The position numbers and the translations under genes were made by a program. DNA of 64,000 nt from Akkermansia muciniphila (lineage in GTDB: Bacteria; Verrucomicrobiota; Verrucomicrobiia; Verrucomicrobiales; Akkermansiaceae). The notes beneath the pieces were generated by a model. That model worked only from the letters and a program-made list of their open reading frames with translations. It did not search any database and was not told the origin of the DNA. Position 1 is the first letter of the stretch, and the number at the start of each line of letters is the position of its first letter. The stretch spans positions 391,368 to 455,367 of the forward strand of contig NZ_PJKB01000002.1 of NCBI RefSeq assembly GCF_002884975.1, read 5' to 3'. Shown in pieces: positions 34,760 to 44,263 of this stretch.

Positions 34760-34945
34760 TTAACGGCCGTGCTGGATGGTGTGGCGCTTGTACTGGATTT
34801 CGGCTCCCTTGGGAAGCAGGCGCTTGCGGCCTTTGGCGCGGCGGCGGCGGATAATGTCTGCTCCGTTCTTGGTAGCCATGCGTGCACGGAATCCGAACTG
34901 ACGCTTGCGGCAACGCTTGGATGGTTGATAAGTCCTCTTGCTCAT
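34760..34945 (-). CDS. rpmH: 50S ribosomal protein L34
   Basis: A 61-residue L34. The core [19 protein letters not shown], then [20 protein letters not shown], is unmistakable. The protein is about 15 residues longer than the usual 44-47 because of a basic C-terminal extension ending [10 protein letters not shown]. First gene of rpmH-rnpA-yidD-yidC, with its own promoter. Confidence 0.96.
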   Translation of the reverse strand: MSKRTYQPSKRCRKRQFGFRARMATKNGADIIRRRRAKGRKRLLPKGAEIQYKRHTIQHGR

Positions 34946-34985
34946 GATGTTGAAAGATGCTTCTTGTGAATTACTAGATTCAGTG

Positions 34986-35020
34986 CCGTCCGTCTAAGCG
35001 GCCTATGCACAACCGGACGG
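34986..35020 (-). promoter_or_regulatory. Leader hairpin of rpmH mRNA
   Basis: CCGTCCG (34986-34992) pairs with CGGACGG (35014-35020) in the leader between the predicted start site and rpmH. Possible regulatory or stabilising structure; function unknown. Confidence 0.4.
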
Positions 35021-35022
35021 AA

Positions 35023-35050
35023 AGGATAACTATTTTGGCTGTTTTGTCAA
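35023..35050 (-). promoter_or_regulatory. Promoter of the rpmH operon
   Basis: On the minus strand TTGACA (35050-35045), a 16-nt spacer, then TATCCT (35028-35023), about 78 nt before the rpmH start. Confidence 0.65.
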
Positions 35051-35155
35051 TCCGTCAGGCGATTAAATTGCCGTTTTTCTTGCGGAAGGAACTGTTTTTT
35101 ATGATATTTATAATTGATAATCAATAACTTTTTCTTTTAAAGAAAGGCGCTTGTT

Positions 35156-37267
35156 TTACAGAAAGAGCAGTTCCGCATACGTGGGGACGGGCCACAGGTC
35201 TGCGTCTGTCAGGCCCTCCAGCATGTCAATGGTGCTTCTCAGATTGTCCATGCCGGACTGGATTTCCTTCGTGCTGGCGCGGTCTACGGCCTGGCGGAGT
35301 TCCTTCACCTGGGTGGGGAGGAGGTCCAGCAGCGTGCCGATCTGGTTGGCGCGGTCCACAGTGGATTTCATGCCTGCCTTGATTCCGGCGGCTTTCATCT
35401 GGGCGATGGCGGTGGTGAGCTGCGTGAGCTGCTCCGTCACGGCGGGAATGTACAGGGTTTCCACCATCAGCAGGGCGGTTTCCGCTTCAATGCTAATTTC
35501 CTTGTAGAATATTTCCGTCTGGATTTCATGGCGGGCGTGGAGCTCCACGGGGCTGACCACCTTGTATTTTTCAAAGAGGGCCTTGGCCTTGGGCGTTTCC
35601 AGGGCGTCCAGGGCTTCGATGGTGCCGGGAACGTTGGGGAGCTTGCGGCGTTCCGCTTCTTCAATCCAGGCTTCGCCGTAGCCGTCCCCGCTGAAGAGGA
35701 TGCGCTTGTGCTTCTTGATAATGCCCTGGAGGTGCTTGTTCAGCGTGGCGTGGAATTCCTCCGGTTTGTCCTTCACGGGTTCCAGAAGGGTGCAGATTTC
35801 ATCCAGGCTTTCCGCCACGATGGTGTTGAGCACCGTCATGGGCCAGGCGCAGGTCTGGGAGGAGCCTACGGCGCGGAACTCGAATTTATTGCCCGTGAAG
35901 GCGAAGGGGCTCGTACGGTTGCGGTCGGAGGCGTCCAGCGGGAACATAGGCAGGGTGTCCACGCCAATGTTGATGGTCTTCAGGGTGCGTGCCTTTTTGG
36001 TGCCGCCCTTTTCAATCTGCTCAATGATTTCATCCAGCAGGTCTCCCAGGAAAATGGAGATGATGGCGGGAGGCGCTTCATGGGCGCCCAGGCGGTGCTC
36101 GTTGCCGGATTTGGCGACGGAGGCGCGCAGCAGGTCCGCATGTTCGTCCACGGCCTTGATCGTGGCGCAGAGCAGGGTGAGGAAGATGGCATTTTCCTGC
36201 GGGCTGGAGCCGGGGTTCAGCAGGCTGCCGTAACCGGGCGCGGAAAGGGACCAGTTGTTATGCTTGCCGGAGCCGTTCATGCCGGAGAAGGGCTTTTCAT
36301 GCAGCAGGCAGACCATGTCATGCTTGTTGGCGGTTTTCCGGAGCACTTCCATGACCAACATGTTGTGGTCCACGGCCAGGTTCTGGCTTTCAAAGATGGG
36401 CGCGATTTCAAACTGGCCCGGCGCCACTTCATTGTGGCGCGTTTTGGCCGGAATGCCGAGCTTCCAGAGGGCTTCGTCCACGTCCACCATGAATTCCAGC
36501 ACGCGGTCCTTGATGGAGCCGAAGTAGTGGTCTTCCATCTGCTGGTGCTTGGGGGGGACGTTGCCGAAGAGGGTGCGGCCGCACATCATCAGGTCCGGCC
36601 GCAGGGCATAAAGCTGCTTGTCCACCAGGAAGTATTCCTGTTCCGCGCCCAGATCCGCGCTGACGTGGATGTTTTCCGGCCCGCCAAAGCAGGCGAGCAG
36701 CCGCCTGGCCTGGCGGGTGACGGCGGTCATGGACCGCAGAAGGGGGGTTTTTTTGTCCAGCGCCTGCCCCTTGTAGGAGCAGAAGGCGGTGGGGATGCAG
36801 AGGGTGGCTCCGTTTTCCGTGCGCTTGATGAAGGCGGGGCTGGTGGGGTCCCAGGCAGTGTAGCCGCGCGCTTCAAAGGTGGCGCGGAGACCGCCTGAGG
36901 GGAAGCTGGAGGCGTCCGGCTCTCCCTGCACCAGGCTCTTTCCGGAGAACTTGAGTTCCAGGTTTCCTTCCGGGTCCACGTCCACGAAGGAGTCATGCTT
37001 TTCCGCCGTGCTTCCGTTCAGAGGCTGGAACCAGTGGGTGTAATGGCTGGCGCCCTTTTCCAGGGCCCACGTCATCATGGCCTGGGCCACTTCATTGGCA
37101 ATGTCCGGGTCCAGCTTCTCGTCCTTGCGGATGGTCGCCAGCAGTTTTTTGTAAACGGGACGCGGCAGGTAATCGCGCATGGTCTCCATATTGAAGACAT
37201 CCTGACCGTAAATTTCCGCAATAAAAGTTGCGGCGTCGCCAACATCGGAAGGTGGGTTTGTATGCAT
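35156..37267 (-). CDS. glnN: Glutamine synthetase type III
   Basis: Cytoplasmic ATP-dependent synthesis of glutamine from glutamate and ammonia. At about 703 residues it matches the large GSIII class, not the 470-residue GSI. Class landmarks include THWFQPLNGSTAEKHDSF, GAEQEYFLVDKQLYALRPDL (metal ligands), VAPGQFEIAPIFESQNLAVDHN, HEKPFSGMNGSGKHNNWSL and the nucleotide-site NRTSPFAFTGNKFEFRAVGSS. The track start at TTG 37306 adds 13 residues; ATG 37267 is preferred since it fits family N-termini. Monocistronic; the 245 nt upstream contain a bulged CAGGGAAC-AAAA-GTTCCTG hairpin near 37365. Confidence 0.94.
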   Translation of the reverse strand: MHTNPPSDVGDAATFIAEIYGQDVFNMETMRDYLPRPVYKKLLATIRKDEKLDPDIANEVAQAMMTWALEKGASHYTHWFQPLNGSTAEKHDSFVDVDPEGNLELKFSGKSLVQGEPDASSFPSGGLRATFEARGYTAWDPTSPAFIKRTENGATLCIPTAFCSYKGQALDKKTPLLRSMTAVTRQARRLLACFGGPENIHVSADLGAEQEYFLVDKQLYALRPDLMMCGRTLFGNVPPKHQQMEDHYFGSIKDRVLEFMVDVDEALWKLGIPAKTRHNEVAPGQFEIAPIFESQNLAVDHNMLVMEVLRKTANKHDMVCLLHEKPFSGMNGSGKHNNWSLSAPGYGSLLNPGSSPQENAIFLTLLCATIKAVDEHADLLRASVAKSGNEHRLGAHEAPPAIISIFLGDLLDEIIEQIEKGGTKKARTLKTINIGVDTLPMFPLDASDRNRTSPFAFTGNKFEFRAVGSSQTCAWPMTVLNTIVAESLDEICTLLEPVKDKPEEFHATLNKHLQGIIKKHKRILFSGDGYGEAWIEEAERRKLPNVPGTIEALDALETPKAKALFEKYKVVSPVELHARHEIQTEIFYKEISIEAETALLMVETLYIPAVTEQLTQLTTAIAQMKAAGIKAGMKSTVDRANQIGTLLDLLPTQVKELRQAVDRASTKEIQSGMDNLRSTIDMLEGLTDADLWPVPTYAELLFL

Positions 37268-37552
37268 CTTGGTAGGGAACGCGCCAAAAGGCTCGGAATC
37301 TACCAAACCTTAAAAGGGGGTTTTTTGCAAGCCGAATCCTGCCTCAGAGGTTGGTGGAGGGATGTTTCAGGGAACAAAAGTTCCTGAGGCGCCCAATTTT
37401 CATCTTGTTGAGGGTGGGCGCGGGAAGCCTGCCTGTTTCACGCTTCCCTGTGCGGAAGCGGCGAGGAATTGCCCCGGAGGCCTTTTCTTCCGGAAGGGGG
37501 CTCCCGTCCGGGACAGTCTTTTATCCGCAGATGAAGGGGAGGGAAATGCCTG

Positions 37553-38389
37553 TTATTTCAAAGGACCCACCGTGATTTTCTGGCACATGGTATGGGTCTG
37601 CCCGGAGGCGAGGGGGATGCTGCGCGTGCCGGCATTCCCCACTTCAACGCACAGGAATTTGTTCCAGGATGCCGCGCCCAGGTCCGCCATGTTGTTAGCG
37701 CCCTGCTGCCCCGGGTTCCAGACGATGACGGAGGAGGCGTGGTTCCGTTCCACGGTGATAGTGCGGTTCAGCACGAGGTCCTCCAGCACTGTTTTTCCCG
37801 AACAGGAGGGGCAGTCGTAGACGCGGTCCAGGCACCCCAGGGGAGCCAGAGGGCGTTCTCCATGCTTCATGGGCTGGGCCGCTTCTTCCCGGAACGGGAT
37901 GCCGTCCAGCCCGTGAACGCGGCATTTGGTCAGGTTGCCCACGGCAAAGTAGTTGTGGAAGGCTTCCGTGAGCTTGCAGGGCTGCATGCGGGCGGTGGTT
38001 TCCAGCTTCATGACCAGCGTGCGGCCCAGCGTCAGGCGCAGGATGGCGGCGGGGTAGGCCTCGTCTTCCGGATAGAAGGCCAGGGAAAGCAGAACGTTCC
38101 CCTGCTTGTCCGTCTCCTGGTGGTGGAGGCGCCATTCAGAGATGCGCGCCACGCCGTGGGACGGTGCGTTTTTCCGCGGCCCGAACCACGGCCAGCAGAC
38201 GGGAATCCCGCCGCGGATGGCCTTGCCGGGAGCAAAGACCGCATTGGGGGAAAGGAAGAGGCATTCCTCCTGTCCCTCCGGCTTCCAGGACGTGAGGTGC
38301 GCCCCCTGCAGGCACAGGGAGGCTGTACAGAGCGGTGTTTCCACGTCCAGAAAAGTGATTCCCTGGTCTGTTGCACGCGGAGTGATCAT
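37553..38389 (-). CDS. D-hexose-6-phosphate mutarotase
   Basis: A 278-residue aldose-1-epimerase-superfamily protein of the YeaD type, which interconverts alpha and beta anomers of glucose-6-phosphate-like sugars. Seen: FLSPNAVFAPGKAIRGGIPVCWPWFG, the active-site SHGVARISEW with its His, LTEAFHNYFAVG (second His) and a C-terminal NKFLCVEVGNAG with the catalytic Glu. It overlaps the pdxH stop by 4 nt and is the last gene of the asd operon. Confidence 0.9.
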   Translation of the reverse strand: MITPRATDQGITFLDVETPLCTASLCLQGAHLTSWKPEGQEECLFLSPNAVFAPGKAIRGGIPVCWPWFGPRKNAPSHGVARISEWRLHHQETDKQGNVLLSLAFYPEDEAYPAAILRLTLGRTLVMKLETTARMQPCKLTEAFHNYFAVGNLTKCRVHGLDGIPFREEAAQPMKHGERPLAPLGCLDRVYDCPSCSGKTVLEDLVLNRTITVERNHASSVIVWNPGQQGANNMADLGAASWNKFLCVEVGNAGTRSIPLASGQTHTMCQKITVGPLK

Positions 38390-39024
38390 GGCTGGAGGCG
38401 TTCGATCGTCCAGGAACCGTTTTCCTGAAGCTTGTACATGAAGCGGTCGTGAACGCGGCCGGGGCCGCCCTGCCAGAATTCAAAGGTGTCCGGAATAATC
38501 CGGTAGCCGCCCCAGAAGGAAGGCAGGGGAATTTCCCCCTTGGAGAACTTGTTTTTCAACTCCATCAGCTTCATTTCCAGCAGTTTTCTTCCGGAAATGA
38601 CGGAGCTTTGCTGGGAGACCCACGCGCCGAGCTGGGATTCCTTGGGACGGGTGAGGAAGTATTTCAGGGATTCCGCACGGGAGACCTTGACGGCTTTTCC
38701 GTAAATGATGACCTGGCGTTCCAGCATCACCCAGGGCAGCATCATGCAGACCTGCGGATTTTCCTCAATGTCATGGGCCTTGTGGCTGCCGTAGTTGGTG
38801 AAAAAGACAAAGCCCGTCTGGTCAAAGTACTTGAGCAGCACCGTGCGCAGGGACGGCCTCCCCTGCGCGTTCACCGTAGCCAGGGAGAAGGCGTTCGGTT
38901 CCGGAATACCCGCTTTCAGGGCCTGCTCAAACCAGGTTTGAAATTGTTCAAAGGGGTTCTCCGCCAGGTCTTTTCTGTGCAGCTGGCCCTTGAGGTATTC
39001 TTCTCTGAAATTGGACAGGTCCAT
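38386..39024 (-). CDS. pdxH: Pyridoxamine 5'-phosphate oxidase
   Basis: A 212-residue FMN enzyme that oxidises pyridoxine/pyridoxamine phosphate to pyridoxal phosphate. Conserved elements: FREEYLKGQLHRKDL, the FMN-binding GRPSLRTVLLKYFDQTGFVFFTNYGS, SQQSSVISGR, and the C-terminal DRFMYK with ERLQP ending (consensus ERLaP). Lies between nadC (21 nt upstream) and the mutarotase (4-nt overlap). Confidence 0.96.
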   Translation of the reverse strand: MDLSNFREEYLKGQLHRKDLAENPFEQFQTWFEQALKAGIPEPNAFSLATVNAQGRPSLRTVLLKYFDQTGFVFFTNYGSHKAHDIEENPQVCMMLPWVMLERQVIIYGKAVKVSRAESLKYFLTRPKESQLGAWVSQQSSVISGRKLLEMKLMELKNKFSKGEIPLPSFWGGYRIIPDTFEFWQGGPGRVHDRFMYKLQENGSWTIERLQP

Positions 39025-39044
39025 GATGGGTTGAAGGATGAATG

Positions 39045-39908
39045 TTATTCCACGCTGAAATCCAGCCCCAGGTCCAAGGAGGGGGCGGAGTGGGTGACGT
39101 AGCCCACGGAGACGAAGTCCACGCCGGATTCCGCAATGGCGGCCACCGTTTCCAGATTGACGCCGCCGCTGGCTTCCAGCAGGGGAGTGGCGCGGTCGCC
39201 GCGCAGGGCGACGGCCTGCTTCAGCATTTCCGGCGCCATGTTGTCCAGCAGGATGTGGTCCACCCCTTCCAGCTTGAGGAAGGATTCCACCTGTTCCAGG
39301 GTATCCGCTTCCAGCTGGATTTCCACGCCGGGCTTTTCCGCGCGGAGCGTGTTAATGCACTGCTGGAGGTGTTCCGTGTTGCCGTCCGTCATCAGGTGGT
39401 TATCCTTCACCATGGCGCGGTCATACAGGCCCATGCGGTGGTTGGTGCCTCCGCCGTGGGCCACGGCGGCTTTCTCCAGCAGGCGGTAGCCGGGAGTGGT
39501 CTTGCGGGTGTCCAGGATGCGGGCGCTGGTGTGGGAGACGGCCTTCACGTATTTACGGGTGAGCGTGGCCACGCCGGAAAGGCGCTGGATGAAATTGAGC
39601 GCGGTGCGTTCCGCTCCCAGGATGGAGCGGGCGGAGCCTTCAATGAGCATCACCACGGCGCCGGGCGCCACGGCTTCCCCGTCGTGCAGGTACACTTCCA
39701 CCTTCAGGGAGGGGTCCACCTTGCGGAAGACTTCCGCCGCCACGTTGACGCCGGAAAGAACGCCTTTTTTACGGGGTGTCAAAATGGCTCTGGCGGTCAG
39801 GTGTTCCGGGACGAAGTACGTGGAGGTCACATCCCCGGAGCCGAAGTCTTCGGCCAGCGCCAGGTTGATCAGGGTTTCCAGATTGTCGGATACGGGTTCT
39901 GCGGGCAT
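39045..39908 (-). CDS. nadC: Nicotinate-nucleotide pyrophosphorylase (carboxylating)
   Basis: A 287-residue quinolinate phosphoribosyltransferase that makes nicotinate mononucleotide in de novo NAD synthesis. Recognised by ILTPRKKGVLSGVNVA, ILDTRKTTPGYRLLEK, the substrate-site HGGGTNHRMGLYDRAMVKDNH and C-terminal LEASGGVNLETVAAIAESGVD. Length is normal. nadA and nadB are not in the window. In the asd-ispA-nadC-pdxH operon. Confidence 0.96.
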   Translation of the reverse strand: MPAEPVSDNLETLINLALAEDFGSGDVTSTYFVPEHLTARAILTPRKKGVLSGVNVAAEVFRKVDPSLKVEVYLHDGEAVAPGAVVMLIEGSARSILGAERTALNFIQRLSGVATLTRKYVKAVSHTSARILDTRKTTPGYRLLEKAAVAHGGGTNHRMGLYDRAMVKDNHLMTDGNTEHLQQCINTLRAEKPGVEIQLEADTLEQVESFLKLEGVDHILLDNMAPEMLKQAVALRGDRATPLLEASGGVNLETVAAIAESGVDFVSVGYVTHSAPSLDLGLDFSVE

Positions 39909-39924
39909 GAATGGAAATTGCGGC

Positions 39925-40821
<897 letters not shown>

Positions 40822-40858
40822 GACGTTAAGGAATGGGTGCGGGGATAGTAGATATAGT

Positions 40859-41869
40859 TCAGCGGCTGACCAGAAGTTCCGCAATCTGTACGGCGTTCAG
40901 GGCCGCGCCCTTGCGGACCTGGTCTCCCACGACCCAGAGGGCCAGGGCATTGTCAATGGCCATGTCCGGGCGGATGCGTCCCACATAGCAGGTGTCCCCG
41001 TTGGTGCTGTCCAGCGGAGTGGGCCAGACGCCTTCCGCTGGATTGTCCATCAGGGCTACGCCGGGTTTTCCTTCGTAGGCGCTGCGTGCCTCTTCCACGT
41101 CTACGGGCTGCTCAAACTGGGCGGTCACGGAGATGGAGTGGGAACGGTACACAGGCACGCGCACACAGGTGCACGTTACCTTGAGCTCCGGCAGGGAAAG
41201 GATTTTGCGGCCTTCGTTAAGCATTTTAAGCTCTTCCTTCGTATAGCCGCTTTCCGTGAAGGAGTCGATCTGGGGAAGAAGATTAAAGGCGATCTGGTGC
41301 GGATAAACGTTTTTCACCACGGGATGGCCGTCCACCACGGCACGCACCTGGGATTCCAGTTCCGTGATGCCGTGCTGTCCGCTGCCGGAAACCGCCTGGT
41401 AACTGGAGGCGATAACGGTTTTCAGGCCGAAGCGCTGGTGCAGGGGGAAGAGCGCCATCAGCGTAATAATGGTGGTGCAGTTCGGGTTGGCGATGATGTT
41501 GCGGGGATGGTTGAAAGCCGCTTCCGGATTGATTTCCGGCACCACCAGGGGCACGTCCGGGTCCTGGCGGAAGGCGGAGGAATTGTCAATGACCACGCAT
41601 CCGGCCGCTGCCGCAATGGGGGCGAACTTCAGGGAAATGCCGCCGCCTGCGCTGAACAGGGCAATGTCCACGCCTTCAAAGGATTTCTCCGTCAATTCTT
41701 CCACAGTCAGCATTTCTCCCCGGAAGGCGACCTGTTTTCCGGCGGACCGTGCGGAGGCCAGAAGTTTCAGGGAGCCTACGGGAAAATTGCGGGTTTCCAG
41801 GCAGGACAGGATCTCAACGCCCACCGCTCCGGTGGCGCCGACGATGGCAACATGGGGTGCTTGGTTCAT
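40859..41869 (-). CDS. asd: Aspartate-semialdehyde dehydrogenase
   Basis: A 336-residue NADPH enzyme reducing aspartyl phosphate to the semialdehyde for lysine/DAP, threonine and methionine synthesis. NADP loop HVAIVGATGAVGVEILSCL, the catalytic Cys in IIANPNCTTI, and the acid/base His in VPVYRSHSISV are present. First gene of the five-gene operon. Confidence 0.97.
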   Translation of the reverse strand: MNQAPHVAIVGATGAVGVEILSCLETRNFPVGSLKLLASARSAGKQVAFRGEMLTVEELTEKSFEGVDIALFSAGGGISLKFAPIAAAAGCVVIDNSSAFRQDPDVPLVVPEINPEAAFNHPRNIIANPNCTTIITLMALFPLHQRFGLKTVIASSYQAVSGSGQHGITELESQVRAVVDGHPVVKNVYPHQIAFNLLPQIDSFTESGYTKEELKMLNEGRKILSLPELKVTCTCVRVPVYRSHSISVTAQFEQPVDVEEARSAYEGKPGVALMDNPAEGVWPTPLDSTNGDTCYVGRIRPDMAIDNALALWVVGDQVRKGAALNAVQIAELLVSR

Positions 41870-42024
41870 GATTGTGTCAGAAAATGGCGGAATTCAGTCC
41901 GCATGCGCATGATGATAAAGGTTTTTTCCCAGAAAAGCAATACGGGATCGGCAACAGATGAACAGCGCAGGTTAATATGAAAGGTATAAACAATATTAAC
42001 TATTTACTGTTAACTGTTGCATGT

Positions 42025-42714
42025 TTATTTAACCCATTTCCCGACGCCCTCCGGCAGCCTGCCGTCGGAGACGGGGCCGTAGCGCGTTGATTCCATGTTG
42101 CCCCAGAGGGGCACGCCCACGATGCGCCTCCACCAGCCGGACATGCTGGCTCCGGTGTAGCAGCCGAAGCTCCAGCAGTCGGACCGCGGGGTGAAAATAT
42201 CCCGGCGTATCCGGTTCAGGTCCGTCTCATGAATCCATTCCGTGGAGATGGCCATGATGTTATTGCCGTAGTCCAGCATCCACGCAAAGCAATTGGAATG
42301 GCCAAAGTAGTAAAAGGACTCCACCGTGTCCCCCCGGAAGCGTGGAGAAGAGTTCAGCGCACGGATGGCCTGATCCGCGCTGTCCACCCAGACAAGCTTG
42401 ATCCTGTACTTGGAAGCCAGGTCCGCAATCCAGCGGGTATAGGGCTTGCCGTCCTCCCGGCCGCGTGCCGCGTAGCCCGGACGGTAAACGATCCAGGTGA
42501 TTCTGGCGGAGGGGTCTTTCTGCTGGATCTGGGCAATGCGGATGGTGGAGGCCCGTACAAAGTTGGCCCACCAGTTGTCATGCCTGTCAGGCTGGATTCT
42601 GAGCCCTTCCCATTGTCTGAGGGCGGGACCGCCGCACATGACGACGTGGACGGCCTGGGACAGTCCCGTGCCGCCCAGCAACAGGGCCAGAGCAAGAAAA
42701 AGGCGTGAAAACAT
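42025..42714 (-). CDS. Secreted protein with a clan-CD-like His/Cys pattern
   Basis: Not assigned to a family. 229 residues with a signal peptide (RLFLALALLLGGTGLSQA). The mature part has an alpha/beta character: strands ITWIVYR, IKLVWVD and SFYYFGHS (His139), then DCWSFGCYTG (Cys185). A His-containing turn after one hydrophobic strand and a Cys after the next is the layout of clan CD cysteine peptidases (caspase/gingipain/CHAT). The spacing fits but the fold is not proven. Monocistronic, 155 nt upstream of asd. Confidence 0.7.
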   Translation of the reverse strand: MFSRLFLALALLLGGTGLSQAVHVVMCGGPALRQWEGLRIQPDRHDNWWANFVRASTIRIAQIQQKDPSARITWIVYRPGYAARGREDGKPYTRWIADLASKYRIKLVWVDSADQAIRALNSSPRFRGDTVESFYYFGHSNCFAWMLDYGNNIMAISTEWIHETDLNRIRRDIFTPRSDCWSFGCYTGASMSGWWRRIVGVPLWGNMESTRYGPVSDGRLPEGVGKWVK

Positions 42715-42815
42715 GCCCGCACCCTACCTTTGCTCCCCGTGTCTGTCAACCCGCCGCAGTGTTTTTTAAGGGAACAGACACATATGGAATCCCATGGGAT
42801 GATTTCCGTTTCCCT

Positions 42816-44195
42816 TTAGCAATTCACCACATTCACGGCCAGTCCGCCCTGGGCGGTCTCCTTGTACTTGGACTGCATGTCCCTGCCGGTATCCAGCATG
42901 GTGCGGATGACCTTGTCCAGCGGAACGAAGTGGGCGCCCGTTCCACCCATGGCGATGCGGGCGGCATTGATCGCCTTAATGGCGGCGATGGCATTGCGTT
43001 CAATGCAGGGAATCTGGACAAGCCCCGCGATTGGGTCACAGGTGAGGCCCAGGTTGTGCTCCATGCCTATTTCCGCGGCGTTTTCCACCTGGTGGGGCGT
43101 TCCCCCCAGGTACTCCGCAAGAGCCGCCGCGGCCATGGAGCAGGCTACGCCCACCTCCCCCTGGCAGCCTACGTCCGCGCCGGAAATGGAGGCGTTCTTC
43201 TTGTACAGGATGGCGATTCCTCCCGCGGTGAGCAGGAAACGGTGAACGGCATCCGGATGCGGGGAAAAACAGAACTTGGTGGCGTAATTGAGCACGGCTG
43301 GAACAATCCCCGCCGCTCCGTTGGTGGGCGCAGTGACGATTCGCCCGCCTGCCGCATTTTCCTCGCTCACGGCAATGGCGTACAGGTTGATCCAGTCCAT
43401 GATGGAAAGAGGGTCTTTCAGGGCCGATTCCCCGTGCACCAGAAGGGATTTGCGCAAGGTCTTGGCCCGGCGCGGCACTTGCAGGACGCCCGGCAGGTTG
43501 CCGCGCGCGCTCATGCCGTTGGAAATGGACTGCTTCATGGTGGCCCAGATCAGGTCCAGCTTTTCACGGACCTCCCGTTCCGGGAGCAGGGCGCATTCAT
43601 TGGCCATGACGATGGAGGAAAGGGGGCATTCCCGTTCATCCGCCATGCGCAGCAGTTCTTCCGCGGATTCATAGGGGAGGGGGAACGGTTCCCGGTCCGG
43701 TTCCTCCGGATGCAGCAGTTCCTGCTCGGAAGCGACAAAGCCGCCCCCGGTGGAATAAAACACGGCGTCCTCCACCGGTTCCCCGGCCTGGTTGACGGCG
43801 GTGAACAGCATCCCGTTCGGATGCAGGCGCAGGGGCTGGTAGTGGGAAAGGTCCAGGTCCCGGGTGGGGGAGAAACGGACGGTTTTTTCTTCCGTGACGG
43901 GGAGCGTTTCCTGCTGGTGCAGGCGCCCGATTTTTCCGGGAATGCTGCGCGGCTCCACCGTATGGGGTTCTTCCCCCAGCAAGCCCAGCATGATGGCCGT
44001 GTCTGTGCCGTGCCCGTGCCCGGTAGCCGCCAGGGAGCCGTAGCATTCACAGCGGATGCCCGTGATCTCCGGCAGCCGGGGGGAATGGCGTATCTGTTCC
44101 AGAAAGCGGTGCGCCGCCCGCATGGGGCCTACGGTATGGGATGAGGAAGGGCCTATCCCGATGCTGAAAAGCTCAAAAATGCTGTAATGGTGCAT
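42816..44195 (-). CDS. sdaA: L-serine ammonia-lyase, iron-sulfur dependent
   Basis: A 459-residue single-chain L-serine dehydratase giving pyruvate and ammonia. The N-terminal beta domain includes SIGIGPSSSHTVGPMRAAHRF. The C-terminal alpha domain includes APTNGAAGIVPAVLNYA, ISGADVGCQGEVGVACSM and LGLTCDPIAGLVQIPCIERN, which hold the [4Fe-4S] Cys ligands. Length matches the E. coli SdaA type. Ends FVPLDKVIRTMLDTGRDMQ-like as in the family. Own transcription unit upstream of the secreted protein. Confidence 0.96.
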   Translation of the reverse strand: MHHYSIFELFSIGIGPSSSHTVGPMRAAHRFLEQIRHSPRLPEITGIRCECYGSLAATGHGHGTDTAIMLGLLGEEPHTVEPRSIPGKIGRLHQQETLPVTEEKTVRFSPTRDLDLSHYQPLRLHPNGMLFTAVNQAGEPVEDAVFYSTGGGFVASEQELLHPEEPDREPFPLPYESAEELLRMADERECPLSSIVMANECALLPEREVREKLDLIWATMKQSISNGMSARGNLPGVLQVPRRAKTLRKSLLVHGESALKDPLSIMDWINLYAIAVSEENAAGGRIVTAPTNGAAGIVPAVLNYATKFCFSPHPDAVHRFLLTAGGIAILYKKNASISGADVGCQGEVGVACSMAAAALAEYLGGTPHQVENAAEIGMEHNLGLTCDPIAGLVQIPCIERNAIAAIKAINAARIAMGGTGAHFVPLDKVIRTMLDTGRDMQSKYKETAQGGLAVNVVNC

Positions 44196-44217
44196 GTCCG
44201 TTTTCCTGTGGCGGGGT

Positions 44218-44248
44218 GGGGCCGGAATTTCCTCAGGAATTCCGGCCC
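44218..44248 (-). terminator. Stem-loop downstream of trxB
   Basis: GGGCCGGAATT/AATTCCGGCCC, an 11-bp perfect stem with an 8-nt loop, between the trxB stop and the sdaA start. No U-tract follows, so termination is only possible, not clear. Confidence 0.45.
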
Positions 44249-44263
44249 GTTCCGAAAGACGGG

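Noticed and set aside
35528..36898. 456-codon plus-strand open frame
   Set aside because: Antisense of glutamine synthetase; no recognisable domains.
42789..42800. Perfect 12-nt palindrome ATCCCATGGGAT
   Set aside because: Single copy, no loop or T-tract for a terminator, and no second site; probably chance or a minor site beyond sdaA.
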